Below are positions 7,813-16,426 of a DNA stretch of 52,202 bases, in pieces (the stretch's first letter is position 1; every line of letters starts with the position of its first letter). The DNA is taken from the NCBI GenBank assembly GCA_003543215.1, contig DPJD01000001.1, positions 1 through 52,202 of the forward strand, given 5' to 3'. Source of the stretch: Erysipelotrichaceae bacterium (GTDB lineage: Bacteria > Bacillota_I > Bacilli_A > Erysipelotrichales > Erysipelotrichaceae). The translations under genes were made by a program, and so were the position numbers. The notes below the pieces were generated by a model, which ran no database searches, was not told the origin of the DNA, and was given only the letters and a program-made list of their open reading frames with translations.

Positions 7813-9018
7813 ATGGGAAATTGTATTGTTGCACAGAGCGGTGGGCCTACTTCCGTCATTAACGCAACCTTAGCTGGTGTTGTCAAAGGCAACCAATTGA
7901 ATCCGATCTATAAGACGGTTTATGGTGGTTTGAATGGTATCGAAGGTATTTTGGAAGAACGTTTCGTTGATTTAACGAACATGAGTGAAGAAGATAACTA
8001 TATTCTGCGTCAGACACCTTCAAGTGCTTTAGGTTCATGTCGTTATAAATTAAAAAGAAGCAATGTGGCGGATTTCGAAAAACTATTCGCAATTTTAGAA
8101 AAATACGATATCGATACGATGTTCTACATCGGTGGTAATGACTCGATGGATACGGTTTATGCCTTGAGTGAATACGCTGCTGCACACAACATCACCAATC
8201 GTCGTTTTGTTGGTTGTCCAAAGACCGTTGATAATGATTTGATGGTTACCGATCATTGTCCAGGTTATGCAAGTGCTGCGAAGTTCATTGCGACGACAGC
8301 ATTGCAAACATGGTTGGATGTCAATGTTTACACACGCCAAGAAGTTTTCATTTTGGAAACAATGGGTCGTGATGCAGGTTGGTTGGCTGCTTCCGCATGC
8401 TTGAGTGGTATCGTGGATTTAGTTGTCTTGCCTGAAATTCCATTTGATAAAGAAGTGTTCTTAGGCGAAGTACGCAAATGCATCGCTGAAAAGAACAAGT
8501 GTTATGTCGTTGTGTCTGAAGGTGCTCGTTATGCGGATGGGACGTACTTAGCCGCTGGCGAAGCGAAGAATGATGGTTTTGGACATGCGGTTTTAGGTGG
8601 AGCTGCCAATGCAGTTAAAGACTTGATTTTAAGTTCTGGTGCTGCGAATCGTTGTAAGGTTCAGGATTTAAGTACGGCCCAACGTTGCCATGCCTCTGAA
8701 CAATCATTAGTCGATGTGGAAGAGTCATTCAAACTCGGTATGAGTGGTCATATGCGTAGTGCCGATCCTAAATTCACTGGTCAAATGGTGGGTGTGAAGC
8801 GCAAAGCGGGCGAAGTTTATGATGTCGAGTATTTTGCGACTGCCGCAAGTAATGTGGCAAATCATGTCAAGAACTTCCCAGTTGAATGGGCCTTGCCAAA
8901 CTACCGTGGTGTTACGGAAGAAGCCATTGCATACATGAAACCATTGATTCAAGGCTCACCAGTCGTGACCTATAAAGATGGTGTTCCAGCTTACGTCAAA
9001 CCTTATTACATGAAGTAA
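7813..9018 (+). CDS. pfp: PPi-dependent 6-phosphofructokinase
   Basis: This enzyme phosphorylates fructose 6-phosphate at C1 and works reversibly if pyrophosphate is the donor. The N-terminal IVAQSGGPTSVIN is the phosphofructokinase start motif. Residues 107-111 are GGNDS and residues 136-142 are PKTVDND. The aspartate in GG(N/D)DS and the lysine of PKT(I/V)DND are the established markers of pyrophosphate use; ATP enzymes have GGDGS and PGTIDND. The length of 401 aa fits the PPi group rather than the 320-aa bacterial ATP enzyme. It has its own -10 box and SD (AAAGGAG) and a strong terminator behind it. Confidence 0.88.
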   Translation: MGNCIVAQSGGPTSVINATLAGVVKGNQLNPIYKTVYGGLNGIEGILEERFVDLTNMSEEDNYILRQTPSSALGSCRYKLKRSNVADFEKLFAILEKYDIDTMFYIGGNDSMDTVYALSEYAAAHNITNRRFVGCPKTVDNDLMVTDHCPGYASAAKFIATTALQTWLDVNVYTRQEVFILETMGRDAGWLAASACLSGIVDLVVLPEIPFDKEVFLGEVRKCIAEKNKCYVVVSEGARYADGTYLAAGEAKNDGFGHAVLGGAANAVKDLILSSGAANRCKVQDLSTAQRCHASEQSLVDVEESFKLGMSGHMRSADPKFTGQMVGVKRKAGEVYDVEYFATAASNVANHVKNFPVEWALPNYRGVTEEAIAYMKPLIQGSPVVTYKDGVPAYVKPYYMK

Positions 9019-9021
9019 AAT

Positions 9022-9067
9022 AAAAACTGTAACGGTGTTTATGATCAACAAACGTTACAGTTTTTTT
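9022..9067. terminator. Bidirectional terminator between pfp and a minus-strand gene
   Basis: The arms AAAAACTGTAACG (9022-9034) and CGTTACAGTTTTT (9053-9065) form a long stem with a T run after it on the plus strand and an A/T-rich flank on the other. It can end pfp on one side and the minus-strand membrane gene on the other. Confidence 0.85.
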
Positions 9068-9452
9068 ATTGATTGATGAGTGCGAATAAGAAGCTGAGTG
9101 TGAAGTTGAGAATTATGAACAAGCTACTTAGGATAAGAAAATCAAGCTTGACGAGTATCCTGTTTTGGTTTGCACTTTGTACATAATTATAAAATGAACT
9201 GTACTTTTCCTTCTGTTCTTCGTCGAGCGTTTCTTGTTTACGGCTGAATATATAGTATGTCTTTTTGAAAGAATACCCAAATACATCGAAATATCCAAAA
9301 CGTTCTAGATACAAATACAGGGTAATAACCAACATGAAAATGCTAATGTAACCAATCGAATTCAGAAAAGACAACAAGAAGTTGTTTTGAAAGAAGGCAT
9401 ATACCAAGGAAATACCATATAAAATGGCAAATAGTCGTAGATTTTTTAACAT
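9066..9452 (-). CDS. Small membrane protein, function unknown
   Basis: I do not recognise the family. From the ATG at 9452 it is about 128 aa with hydrophobic segments near residues 5-25, 30-50 and at the C-terminus (LDFLILSSLFIILNF), and a charged stretch rich in K/E/Q between them. An upstream GTG at 9527 would extend it, but an extended -10 (TGCTATAAT, 9462-9470 on the minus strand) lies inside that extension, so the ATG at 9452 is more likely and the mRNA would be almost leaderless. It converges with pfp and diverges from oppA. Confidence 0.6.
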   Translation of the reverse strand: MLKNLRLFAILYGISLVYAFFQNNFLLSFLNSIGYISIFMLVITLYLYLERFGYFDVFGYSFKKTYYIFSRKQETLDEEQKEKYSSFYNYVQSANQNRILVKLDFLILSSLFIILNFTLSFLFALINQ

Positions 9453-9461
9453 ATCGCTTGC

Positions 9462-9470
9462 ATTATAGCA
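9462..9470 (-). promoter_or_regulatory. Extended -10 promoter for the minus-strand membrane gene
   Basis: On the minus strand the sequence reads TGC-TATAAT with 9 nt to the ATG at 9452. The predicted start lies at about 9455, leaving only a few untranslated bases and no ribosome site. No clear -35 is seen, as is usual for an extended -10. Confidence 0.6.
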
Positions 9471-9545
9471 TAAGTTGAATAATAATTTTATGAAAATATT
9501 TTCATAAATATGCCTTGGTTTTTTCACATATATTTCACAATGCTA

Positions 9546-9573
9546 TTGACAGTTTTCAATAATTCCCTATAAT
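9546..9573 (+). promoter_or_regulatory. Strong sigma-A promoter of oppA
   Basis: A perfect TTGACA (9546-9551), a 16-nt spacer and a perfect TATAAT (9568-9573) are present. The start is expected near 9580, followed by GGAAAGGA and the ATG at 9613. This is the best-matching promoter in the window and suits an abundant binding lipoprotein. Confidence 0.88.
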
Positions 9574-9612
9574 AAATTCTATACACGTAAGGTGTGGAAA
9601 GGATTATTAGTA

Positions 9613-11256
9613 ATGAAAAGACTATTATTATTGTTGGTAGTTGCTGTCTTAATTGCTACTAATTTAGTTGGATGTGCTAAAAAGGTTGAACTTGGTGCTA
9701 ACATCAATTTATTCCAAGGTGAAGACATCCCTACATTAGATGCAAACTTAGCTACCGATGCTGTTTCCTTTGATTCATTAGGAAACGTTATGGAAGGTCT
9801 CGTTCGTTTAGGCCAAGATGCTGATCTCGTTCCTGGGGTTGCAGAATCATGGACATTTGATGAAGCGAGCTTGACTTGGACATTTAAACTAAATAAAGAT
9901 GCTGTATGGGTTAACGCTACTGGCGAAAAACAACGTAATGTTGTTGCAGGCGACTTCGTTTATTCGTGGGACCGCTTGGCTGCTGGAGATTATCAATACA
10001 CCTTTATGTTAGCGGATGTCGCTAAGATCGTTAGTTATGAGGCTGTAGACGATGCGACTTTAACCGTCACATTGGCTGAAAAAGTTCCTTATTTCCTAAG
10101 TAATATGGCATTCCCTTCTTTCTACCCAATTCCTAGCGAAAGAGTAGAAGCATTAGGTGAAGGTTATGGTACAACTGCTGAAGACCTTTGGTACAATGGA
10201 CCATTCTATATGTCCAAATGGGATCATTCAGTTGAATTCGTATGGACTCGTAACCCAGAATATTGGGAAGCTGAAGTTGTTCGTACTCCTGCAGTCACTT
10301 TCCGCGTCATCGAACAATATGATGTAGCGACTGGTGTTGCATTGTATGATGAAGGCCAAATCGACGCTGTTGGTTTGTCCGGTGAATTCGTTACTCAACG
10401 TAAGAACGATCCAGATGCAGTTACAGTTCCTGATACAGCTGTATTCTACTTGATGATCAACGTTGGTAATGCAGGTCCTGATGCGACTGCACCCGATGAT
10501 CAAGCTGGCGCTGGTAACCCATTGTTTGACAACCTAAAAGTTCGTCAAGCGATTGCTAAATCCATTGACAAATCTTACATCACTGAAAATATCTTGAAGA
10601 ACGGTTCTGTTCCTGCTTACCACTTTATCCCTTCTAACTACTTGTCATCCAATGGCGTTGGTTTTGAAGATGCACGTGGCGAAGGTTACATGTTGACCGA
10701 CAAAGCTGAAGCTCGTGCCTTGTTCGAAGCTGGTATGGCTGAATTGGGCTATGCTGCTGGTGAAAACGGCTTATCCGTTAACATCTTGAACTACGAATCT
10801 GCAACTGCTGGTTTGATCATTGAATTCGTTAAACAAGAATTGGATGAATTGTTTGCAGGTTATGGTGTCACCATCAACATCTCAACACTTCCATTCGCTC
10901 AAAAATTAACGGAAGCTGAAGCTGGCCGTTACGATATCACATTTGCTGGTTGGGGTCCTGACTATGATTGGCCAACAACTTACTTGGATATGTGGTTGAC
11001 TGACAACGCTTATAATGAAGTTGGTTACTCCAGTGCTGAATACGATGCATTGTTGAGCCCAGCTGGCAAAGATGATGCTCAAGTTTGGGCAGATCTCCAA
11101 GCAGCTGAAGGCGTCTTCTTGAATGACGCTGTCATGGTTCCAATCTACCAAAGAGCTGGTATCTCCTTGAGAAACCCAATGGTCTCCGGTATCGTTTATC
11201 ACTTAAGTGGTTACGACACGAGCTTGAAATGGGCGTTCAAAGAAGTTGCTGAGTAA
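9613..11256 (+). CDS. oppA: Oligopeptide ABC transporter substrate-binding lipoprotein
   Basis: This is an extracytoplasmic solute-binding protein of family 5 that delivers peptides to the OppBCDF permease. It has a lipoprotein signal (MKRLLLLL... with lipobox LVGC), so the mature protein would be anchored through its N-terminal cysteine. Family landmarks include FDSLGNVMEGLVRLGQ and LFDNLKVRQAIAKSIDK. An upstream GTG at 9592 is possible, but GGAAAGGA 10 nt before the ATG at 9613 and the clean signal peptide decide the start; this gives 547 aa. Codon use looks biased toward a few codons, as in highly expressed genes. A terminator separates it from oppBCDF, so it can be made in excess of the permease. 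Confidence 0.93.
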   Translation: MKRLLLLLVVAVLIATNLVGCAKKVELGANINLFQGEDIPTLDANLATDAVSFDSLGNVMEGLVRLGQDADLVPGVAESWTFDEASLTWTFKLNKDAVWVNATGEKQRNVVAGDFVYSWDRLAAGDYQYTFMLADVAKIVSYEAVDDATLTVTLAEKVPYFLSNMAFPSFYPIPSERVEALGEGYGTTAEDLWYNGPFYMSKWDHSVEFVWTRNPEYWEAEVVRTPAVTFRVIEQYDVATGVALYDEGQIDAVGLSGEFVTQRKNDPDAVTVPDTAVFYLMINVGNAGPDATAPDDQAGAGNPLFDNLKVRQAIAKSIDKSYITENILKNGSVPAYHFIPSNYLSSNGVGFEDARGEGYMLTDKAEARALFEAGMAELGYAAGENGLSVNILNYESATAGLIIEFVKQELDELFAGYGVTINISTLPFAQKLTEAEAGRYDITFAGWGPDYDWPTTYLDMWLTDNAYNEVGYSSAEYDALLSPAGKDDAQVWADLQAAEGVFLNDAVMVPIYQRAGISLRNPMVSGIVYHLSGYDTSLKWAFKEVAE

Positions 11257-11275
11257 TTTGTTCGCTTAAAGTCTT

Positions 11276-11305
11276 AAAAAAAAGGGTGCTTTAATGCACC
11301 CTTTT
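11276..11305 (+). terminator. Rho-independent terminator after oppA
   Basis: The stem AAAGGGTGC / GCACCCTTT (11281-11289 and 11296-11304) has a 6-nt loop and is flanked by an A run and a T run. It uncouples oppA from the permease genes. Confidence 0.88.
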
Positions 11306-11453
11306 CTATCGCTTTTTGATTTACAATGCTTCAACGTTGTATAATATTTGATAACGTAAAGGCAATTAAATATCATAGAACGACTTGAATTTATGTAAAT
11401 TTTCAGACGGCTTGAAAAACTCGATTTTTATTCTATTAATTTGCAAAAAAATA

Positions 11454-11481
11454 TTCACTTTAATGAAAATTAGGATATAAT
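11454..11481 (+). promoter_or_regulatory. Probable promoter of oppBCDF
   Basis: TTCACT (11454-11459), a 16-nt spacer and TATAAT (11476-11481) are followed by a leader of about 50 nt with AAAGGAGGT before oppB. The rest of the 281-nt gap between oppA and oppB (11306-11453) is A/T-rich and shows no other feature. Confidence 0.65.
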
Positions 11482-11537
11482 AATAGCACTGTCTAGTTTG
11501 TAACAAGCGGTTTTTTTGTCCCAAAGGAGGTATAGAA

Positions 11538-12503
11538 ATGACACGTTATATTAGTAGAAGAGTTCTTCAAATGTTGATGACACTTTTCTTAATTATGACA
11601 ATTCTGTTTATTCTGTTAAAGGTAACACCGGGTTCTCCATTTACCAATCCCAGAATCTCTGCAGAAACACGTGCAATACTTGAAGCAAAATATGGATTGG
11701 ATAAACCAGTCCTAGTTCAGTATGCAATTTATTTAGGTGGTTTACTGCGTTTTGACTTTGGTGAATCAATCATCATTATCAAGAACTATCCTGTTACCAA
11801 GATGATTTTTGAACCTTTAGCAATTACAGTTCGACTTGGCTTGATCGCCTTGACGTTTGGTTCGCTTGTTGGGATTTTTCTAGGGGCACTAGCCGCTTTG
11901 AATCGAAATAAGTTCTGGGATCACTTCAATACCATTATCGCGGTCATCGGTGTATCTGTACCGTCTTTTGTTATTGCAACTATTTTGTTATTGTTGCGCA
12001 AACAATTTCCTATTGTTCCGATTATATTCAATAAAGCGGATCCAGCGAAAGGAATCACGATTTTGGATGAAATTCGGTCTATGACCTTACCCATCTTGTC
12101 ACTTTCCTTTGGTGTAATCGCTACGATTTCTCGTTATATGCGTACTGAGTTGGTTGAAGTCTATAACTCTGACTTTATCCTACTTGCACGTGCTAAGGGA
12201 CTGAATCGTCGTCAAGTCTTTACAAAACATGCATTCCGTAATGCTCTGATTCCAATTATTACAGTCATGGGACCCATGTTGGTGGCCTTGATTACCGGTA
12301 GTACGGTTGTCGAGCGCTTCTTTGGGGTTCCAGGTTTAGCATTATTGACGATTAAGTCGATTAATGTCAAAGATACCTTTGTTACTTTAGGCGCAGAGTT
12401 GCTCTATAGCGCACTCTTCGTTTCTATGATGTTGTTGGTAGATATCGCGTACGGACTTGTCGATCCACGTATCCGTTTACTGGGAGGTTCAAAGAATGAC
12501 TAA
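11538..12503 (+). CDS. oppB: Oligopeptide ABC transporter permease OppB
   Basis: This is a cytoplasmic-membrane permease of the binding-protein-dependent type. An N-terminal membrane segment (residues 8-30) is followed by the periplasmic-side loop and five further segments. The EAA loop (LVEVYNSDFILLARAKGL, then HAFRNALIP) couples it to the ATPases. The length of 321 aa is normal. A strong AAAGGAGGT ribosome site precedes the ATG. It overlaps oppC by 8 nt. Confidence 0.95.
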   Translation: MTRYISRRVLQMLMTLFLIMTILFILLKVTPGSPFTNPRISAETRAILEAKYGLDKPVLVQYAIYLGGLLRFDFGESIIIIKNYPVTKMIFEPLAITVRLGLIALTFGSLVGIFLGALAALNRNKFWDHFNTIIAVIGVSVPSFVIATILLLLRKQFPIVPIIFNKADPAKGITILDEIRSMTLPILSLSFGVIATISRYMRTELVEVYNSDFILLARAKGLNRRQVFTKHAFRNALIPIITVMGPMLVALITGSTVVERFFGVPGLALLTIKSINVKDTFVTLGAELLYSALFVSMMLLVDIAYGLVDPRIRLLGGSKND

Positions 12504-13659
12504 TCAAGAAAAAGATCTGAATCAAACATTCGAAATGCAAGAACTTCCTAAAGAACTTTTCACTTTTGAGAAGGCACAAGAAGATGCTGAGGGTTTGACA
12601 ACAAAGCCAATCTCGTTCTGGCAAGACTCAATGCGTCGTTTGTTTAAGAACTACGTAGCTGTCGTGTCTCTACTTATCATTGTTGTATTGTTTTTAACAG
12701 CAATCATTGCGCCAGTAATGTCGAATTATACGCTTACGGGTCGTGTTAATGATGATTATTATAAGTTTGCTCAATTGCCACCGCGTGTTCCAGTCTTGGA
12801 GAATTTCGGTTTGTTTGATGGGACTTTGATTAAAGAATTCACTCAAGGTTCATTGAATGAAGTTGGCTATGCGCCAGACGAATATAAAATTGTAGGTACG
12901 TTTACGCGTAATCGTATCGAATATCTCAAAGTTAAAGAATATACTTACAAGTATTTAGATATCGAAGATCGTTACTTTATCTTTGGTACAGATATCTTGT
13001 CACGTGATATTTGGACACGTGTTTGGTATGGAACCAGTATCTCATTATTGATTGGTGTATATGCAGCCATCATTGATGTGTTGATTGGTGTTGTCTATGG
13101 TGGTATTGCTGGTTTCTTTGGTGGTACTAAGATCGATGATGTCATGATGCGTATCCTTGAAGTCCTTTACGGTATTCCATCCATTGTTATTCTATTCGTA
13201 TTATTTATGTTCTTAACACCTGGTATCGTTCCGATTGCGATTGCCATCGCCTTAACGGGGTGGATTGGTGTTGCGCGTATGATTCGTGCTCAGTTCCTCA
13301 AATTACGTGATCAAGAGTTCGTTCTTGCGGCGCGTACCTTGGGTGCATCAGATGCTCGTATCATCATGAAACATTTGATTCCAAACGTTGTTGCTCAAAT
13401 CATTGTCATGGTTTCCTTCTCGATTCCTTCAGCCATTTTCTATGAAGCTTTCTTGGCTTTCATTGGTATTGGTTTGGATCTCAGCAAGCCATCGCTCGGT
13501 GTTTTGATCAATGATGCGATTTCTTCTACGCAAGGTGCGATGACATATGTCTACCAGCTGGTTCTTCCAAGCTTGGTCTTGTCGACATTGATGTTGTCTA
13601 TTAATTTATTGGGTAACGGCTTACGTGATGCTTTAGATCCACGTATGCGTAATAACTAG
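12496..13659 (+). CDS. oppC: Oligopeptide ABC transporter permease OppC
   Basis: This is the second permease of the Opp complex. A charged cytoplasmic N-terminus of about 50 residues precedes the first membrane segment (VAVVSLLIIVVLFLTAI). A loop of about 100 residues follows, then IFGTDILSRDIWTRVWYG, the usual beginning of the DppC/OppC transport domain, and an EAA loop (RDQEFVLAARTLGA). A longer reading frame starts at 12457, but GGGAGG sits just before the ATG at 12496, which also gives the expected overlap with oppB. The length is 387 aa. Confidence 0.94.
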   Translation: MTNQEKDLNQTFEMQELPKELFTFEKAQEDAEGLTTKPISFWQDSMRRLFKNYVAVVSLLIIVVLFLTAIIAPVMSNYTLTGRVNDDYYKFAQLPPRVPVLENFGLFDGTLIKEFTQGSLNEVGYAPDEYKIVGTFTRNRIEYLKVKEYTYKYLDIEDRYFIFGTDILSRDIWTRVWYGTSISLLIGVYAAIIDVLIGVVYGGIAGFFGGTKIDDVMMRILEVLYGIPSIVILFVLFMFLTPGIVPIAIAIALTGWIGVARMIRAQFLKLRDQEFVLAARTLGASDARIIMKHLIPNVVAQIIVMVSFSIPSAIFYEAFLAFIGIGLDLSKPSLGVLINDAISSTQGAMTYVYQLVLPSLVLSTLMLSINLLGNGLRDALDPRMRNN

Positions 13660-13670
13660 GAGGTACGGAC

Positions 13671-14723
13671 ATGAAAGAAAAAGTACTAAGTGTCAAAAAC
13701 TTAACAGTCTCCTTTAAGACGCACGGTGGATTGGTTCAAGCGGTGCGTGATGTAAGTTTTGATTTATATCAAGGTGAGACGCTTGCGATCGTAGGTGAGT
13801 CGGGTTCAGGTAAATCCGTCACATCAAAGTCAATCATGGGATTATTGTCACCGAATGCAGTTATCGAAAAAGGTGAGATCTTATATAACGACGTTGATTT
13901 ATTAAAGCTGAATGAGAATGATTTTGCGAAGTATCGTGGCGCGGATATTGCGATGGTTTTCCAAGATCCGATGACTTCTTTGAACCCAGTTATGACGATC
14001 GGAAATCAGATTTCTGAATCGTTGATCAACAATTTAAATTACACAAAGGAACAAGCAAAAGCGCGTTCATTGGAATTAATTGCTTTAGTTGGAATCGATA
14101 GCCCTGAGAAACGCTATAATCAGTACCCTCATCAATTCTCTGGTGGTATGCGTCAACGTATCGTCATCGCGATTGCGTTGAGCTGTAACCCTAAGATTTT
14201 AATTTGTGATGAACCGACTACAGCATTGGACGTCACAACCCAAGCCCAAATCTTGGAATTGATCAAAGATCTCCAACAACATTTCGGAGTTTCCGTAATC
14301 TTCATTACCCATGACTTAGGCGTCGTCGCAAACATGAGTGATCGTGTCGGTGTCATGTATGCTGGGAAAATTGTAGAAATCGGAACGGTTGAAGATGTCT
14401 ATTATGATCCAAGACATCCATACACTTGGGGTCTCTTGGCTTCAATCCCTGCTTTCCAAGCAAAAGGTGTTGAACTCTATGCGATTCCTGGTGCGCCTCC
14501 ACAAATGATAAATCCTCCAAAAGGAGATGCATTCTCTTTACGTAGCGATTGGTCGATGAAGGTTGATTTCGTTCATCAGCCACCTATGTTTAAAGTGAGT
14601 GATACCCATTCGGCAGCGACATGGTTGCTTCATCCCAATGCACCAAAAGTCGAACGCCCTGCTCAATTACAGGATCGTATCGATGCACTGATGCGCATGC
14701 ATGAAGGAGGTAAAAGCGAATGA
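13671..14723 (+). CDS. oppD: Oligopeptide ABC transporter ATP-binding protein OppD (AmiE-like)
   Basis: This is one of two ATPases powering peptide import. Walker A is GESGSGKS, the signature is FSGGMRQR and Walker B is LICDEPTTALD. The C-terminal oligopeptide extension begins at HPYTWGLLASIP and reads PPKGDAFSLRSDW, without the cysteines seen in many OppD/DppD proteins; this form resembles streptococcal AmiE. It is 11 nt after oppC with an AGGAGG ribosome site and overlaps oppF by 4 nt. Confidence 0.94.
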   Translation: MKEKVLSVKNLTVSFKTHGGLVQAVRDVSFDLYQGETLAIVGESGSGKSVTSKSIMGLLSPNAVIEKGEILYNDVDLLKLNENDFAKYRGADIAMVFQDPMTSLNPVMTIGNQISESLINNLNYTKEQAKARSLELIALVGIDSPEKRYNQYPHQFSGGMRQRIVIAIALSCNPKILICDEPTTALDVTTQAQILELIKDLQQHFGVSVIFITHDLGVVANMSDRVGVMYAGKIVEIGTVEDVYYDPRHPYTWGLLASIPAFQAKGVELYAIPGAPPQMINPPKGDAFSLRSDWSMKVDFVHQPPMFKVSDTHSAATWLLHPNAPKVERPAQLQDRIDALMRMHEGGKSE

Positions 14724-15655
14724 GCGACAAAGTCTTATTAAAAGTTGAACATCTCAAGCAATACTTCAAACTCGATCGCAAGTCGAAAGTCAAAGCAGTT
14801 GATGATGTCAGTTTCGAAATTTATGAAGGTGAAACCTTCGGTCTAGTCGGTGAATCTGGTTCTGGAAAGACAACGATTGGTCGTTCCATTATTCGTTTAT
14901 ATGATATTACGGGTGGCAATGTCGAATTCGAAGGCAAACAAGCCAGTGGTAAGTTGAAAAAAGAAGAGCGTGCTTCTATTGCTCGTAACATGCAGATGAT
15001 CTTCCAAGATCCTATGGCCTGTTTGAATCCACGTATGAACATCCGCGATATCGTTGCGGAAGGGATCGATATTCATAACTTAGCTAAGACTAAGGAAGAA
15101 CGTGATGAGATGGTGTATTCCATTCTCGCAAAAGTTGGTTTGGCTCGCGAACATGCAGGTCGTTATCCACATGAATTCTCAGGTGGGCAACGTCAACGTA
15201 TCGGAATTGCTCGTGCTTTGATCACAAATCCTAAATTGGTTATCTGTGATGAGCCCATCTCAGCGTTGGACGTATCCATTCAATCACAAGTCGTCAATCT
15301 TTTGAAGAAACTTCAAAAGGAATTGGGTTTGACTTATTTGTTCATTGCCCATGACCTATCCATGGTTCGTTATATTTCCGACCGTATTGCGGTCATGCAC
15401 AAAGGAAAGATCGTTGAGCTGGCGGACGCGGAAGAGCTTTATAACAATCCGCTTCATCCATACACACGTTCTTTGATGTCTGCGATTCCGACACCAGATC
15501 CTAAGAGTGAAAAACAGCGTGCTCGTTTTGCTTATGATCCATCGCAACATGATTACACATCGGATGAGCCAAAGATGCGTGAAATCCGTCCTAAGCATTT
15601 CATTTATTGTAACGAAAAAGAATTCAAAGCTTATCAAGCAGAGCTTGTTGCTTAA
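14720..15655 (+). CDS. oppF: Oligopeptide ABC transporter ATP-binding protein OppF (AmiF-like)
   Basis: This is the second ATPase of the Opp importer. Walker A is GESGSGKTT, the signature is FSGGQRQR and Walker B is LVICDEPISALD, followed by the HPYTRSLMSAIPTPDP extension. The C-terminus (YDPSQHDYTSDEPKMREI) is of the AmiF type. The 311-aa length is normal. An ATGA overlap couples it to oppD and the AAGGAGG site lies inside oppD. A terminator follows. Confidence 0.94.
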   Translation: MSDKVLLKVEHLKQYFKLDRKSKVKAVDDVSFEIYEGETFGLVGESGSGKTTIGRSIIRLYDITGGNVEFEGKQASGKLKKEERASIARNMQMIFQDPMACLNPRMNIRDIVAEGIDIHNLAKTKEERDEMVYSILAKVGLAREHAGRYPHEFSGGQRQRIGIARALITNPKLVICDEPISALDVSIQSQVVNLLKKLQKELGLTYLFIAHDLSMVRYISDRIAVMHKGKIVELADAEELYNNPLHPYTRSLMSAIPTPDPKSEKQRARFAYDPSQHDYTSDEPKMREIRPKHFIYCNEKEFKAYQAELVA

Positions 15656-15670
15656 GTATTGAACAAGAGA

Positions 15671-15700
15671 ACACATCGTCACTAGGCGATGTGTTTTATC
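15671..15700 (+). terminator. Terminator after oppF
   Basis: The stem ACACATCG / CGATGTGT (15671-15678, 15687-15694) has an 8-nt loop and is followed by a broken T run. It is moderate in strength. Confidence 0.65.
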
Positions 15701-15740
15701 TTATATTGAATCGTAAATTTAGCATAGAACCGACATTTTA

Positions 15741-15771
15741 TTGTGAAAAGTACAAACTTATTTGATATAAT
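15741..15771 (+). promoter_or_regulatory. Promoter of tRNA-Ser
   Basis: A perfect TATAAT (15766-15771) lies 11 nt before the tRNA. TTGTGA at 15741-15746 is a candidate -35 with a long 19-nt spacer, so only the -10 is convincing. Confidence 0.6.
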
Positions 15772-15782
15772 GATTAAGCGCT

Positions 15783-15871
15783 GGAGGAATACCCAAGTGG
15801 TTGAAGGGGTCGGTTTCGAAAACCGATAGGAGTGCAAGCTCGCGCGGGTTCAAATCCTGCTTCCTCCGCCA
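15783..15871 (+). tRNA. tRNA-Ser (anticodon CGA)
   Basis: The acceptor arm GGAGGAA pairs with TTCCTCC, with discriminator G and an encoded CCA (15869-15871). The D arm starts CCCAAGTGG and contains TTGAAGGGG. The anticodon stem TCGGT/ACCGA encloses loop TTCGAAA with anticodon CGA (UCG codons). A long variable arm and the T arm (GGTTCAAAT) confirm a class II serine tRNA. A run of nine T at 15872-15880 probably ends the transcript. Confidence 0.95.
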
Positions 15872-15880
15872 TTTTTTTTT
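15872..15880 (+). terminator. T run after tRNA-Ser
   Basis: Nine consecutive T follow the CCA end and can act with the tRNA acceptor/T-arm structure as a terminator. Confidence 0.45.
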
Positions 15881-16044
15881 GGCATTTTTTAATTTATTGG
15901 TGAAATCAAAAATCAATTTAATTATGACAAAATTTTAACTTGTGAAAAAGTGTAGAAATTGTGTTAGTTTTAAACATCCATTCAAGTAAAATCGGGTGTA
16001 AAATATAGACAAGCTTGTTTAGCCTGAAATTTGTGAAGTGAGAC

Positions 16045-16073
16045 TTGAAGAGTGGTTAGAATCGGCGTATAGT
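16045..16073 (+). promoter_or_regulatory. Promoter of the V-type ATPase operon
   Basis: TTGAAG (16045-16050), a 17-nt spacer and TATAGT (16068-16073) predict a start near 16080, a few bases before GGGAGG and the first gene. The stretch 15881-16044 before it is A/T-rich and I see no gene or stable structure in it. Confidence 0.6.
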
Positions 16074-16099
16074 AAATAAATGTTTGGGAGGTGTTCAAA

Positions 16100-16426
16100 T
16101 TGGAAGGCAAAATAAAAGCGATCATTAAAGCAGATTTGGAAGCACAAGCCAAAGTGAAGGAAGCTGAATTAAAAATTCAGAATGCAATCATGGCCATCAC
16201 TAAAGATAAGGATGCGGTGCACAAAGAAGTTTTTGATCGTGCCCAGAAATTTGTCGCAGACGAACGCAAAAAGCTGTTGGATCAACTTGCTCAAAGTGAG
16301 AAGGAAGGCCAACAACATTTTACGCAAGCCTTGCATGATTTAGAAGAACGTTTTAGTGCTAATCAAGCGAAATGGTTAGATGAGCTCTATCAGCGTTCGA
16401 TACGGTTCGAGGCCGATAATGAGTGA
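16100..16426 (+). CDS. ntpF: V-type ATPase subunit G/H (peripheral stalk)
   Basis: The protein is small, hydrophilic and helical. It is rich in A/E/K/Q, with heptad-like repeats through residues 10-95, and fits the G/H peripheral-stalk subunit that pairs with subunit E. Identification rests on composition and on being first in a V-ATPase operon. A GTG at 16091 lies in the same frame but is part of the GGGAGGTG ribosome site. The TTG at 16100, seven bases after that site, is the better start and gives about 108 aa. It overlaps subunit C by 8 nt. Confidence 0.8.
   Translation: MEGKIKAIIKADLEAQAKVKEAELKIQNAIMAITKDKDAVHKEVFDRAQKFVADERKKLLDQLAQSEKEGQQHFTQALHDLEERFSANQAKWLDELYQRSIRFEADNE

Noticed and set aside
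9527..9592. GTG starts at 9527 (minus) and 9592 (plus) for the genes beside them
   Set aside because: The first lies upstream of the promoter box for its gene; the second would spoil the lipoprotein signal and lies upstream of the ribosome site.
11495..11518. Attenuator-like stem plus T run in the oppB leader
   Set aside because: The stem GTTT/AAGC is only 4 bp and includes a G-T pair, too weak to call a terminator.
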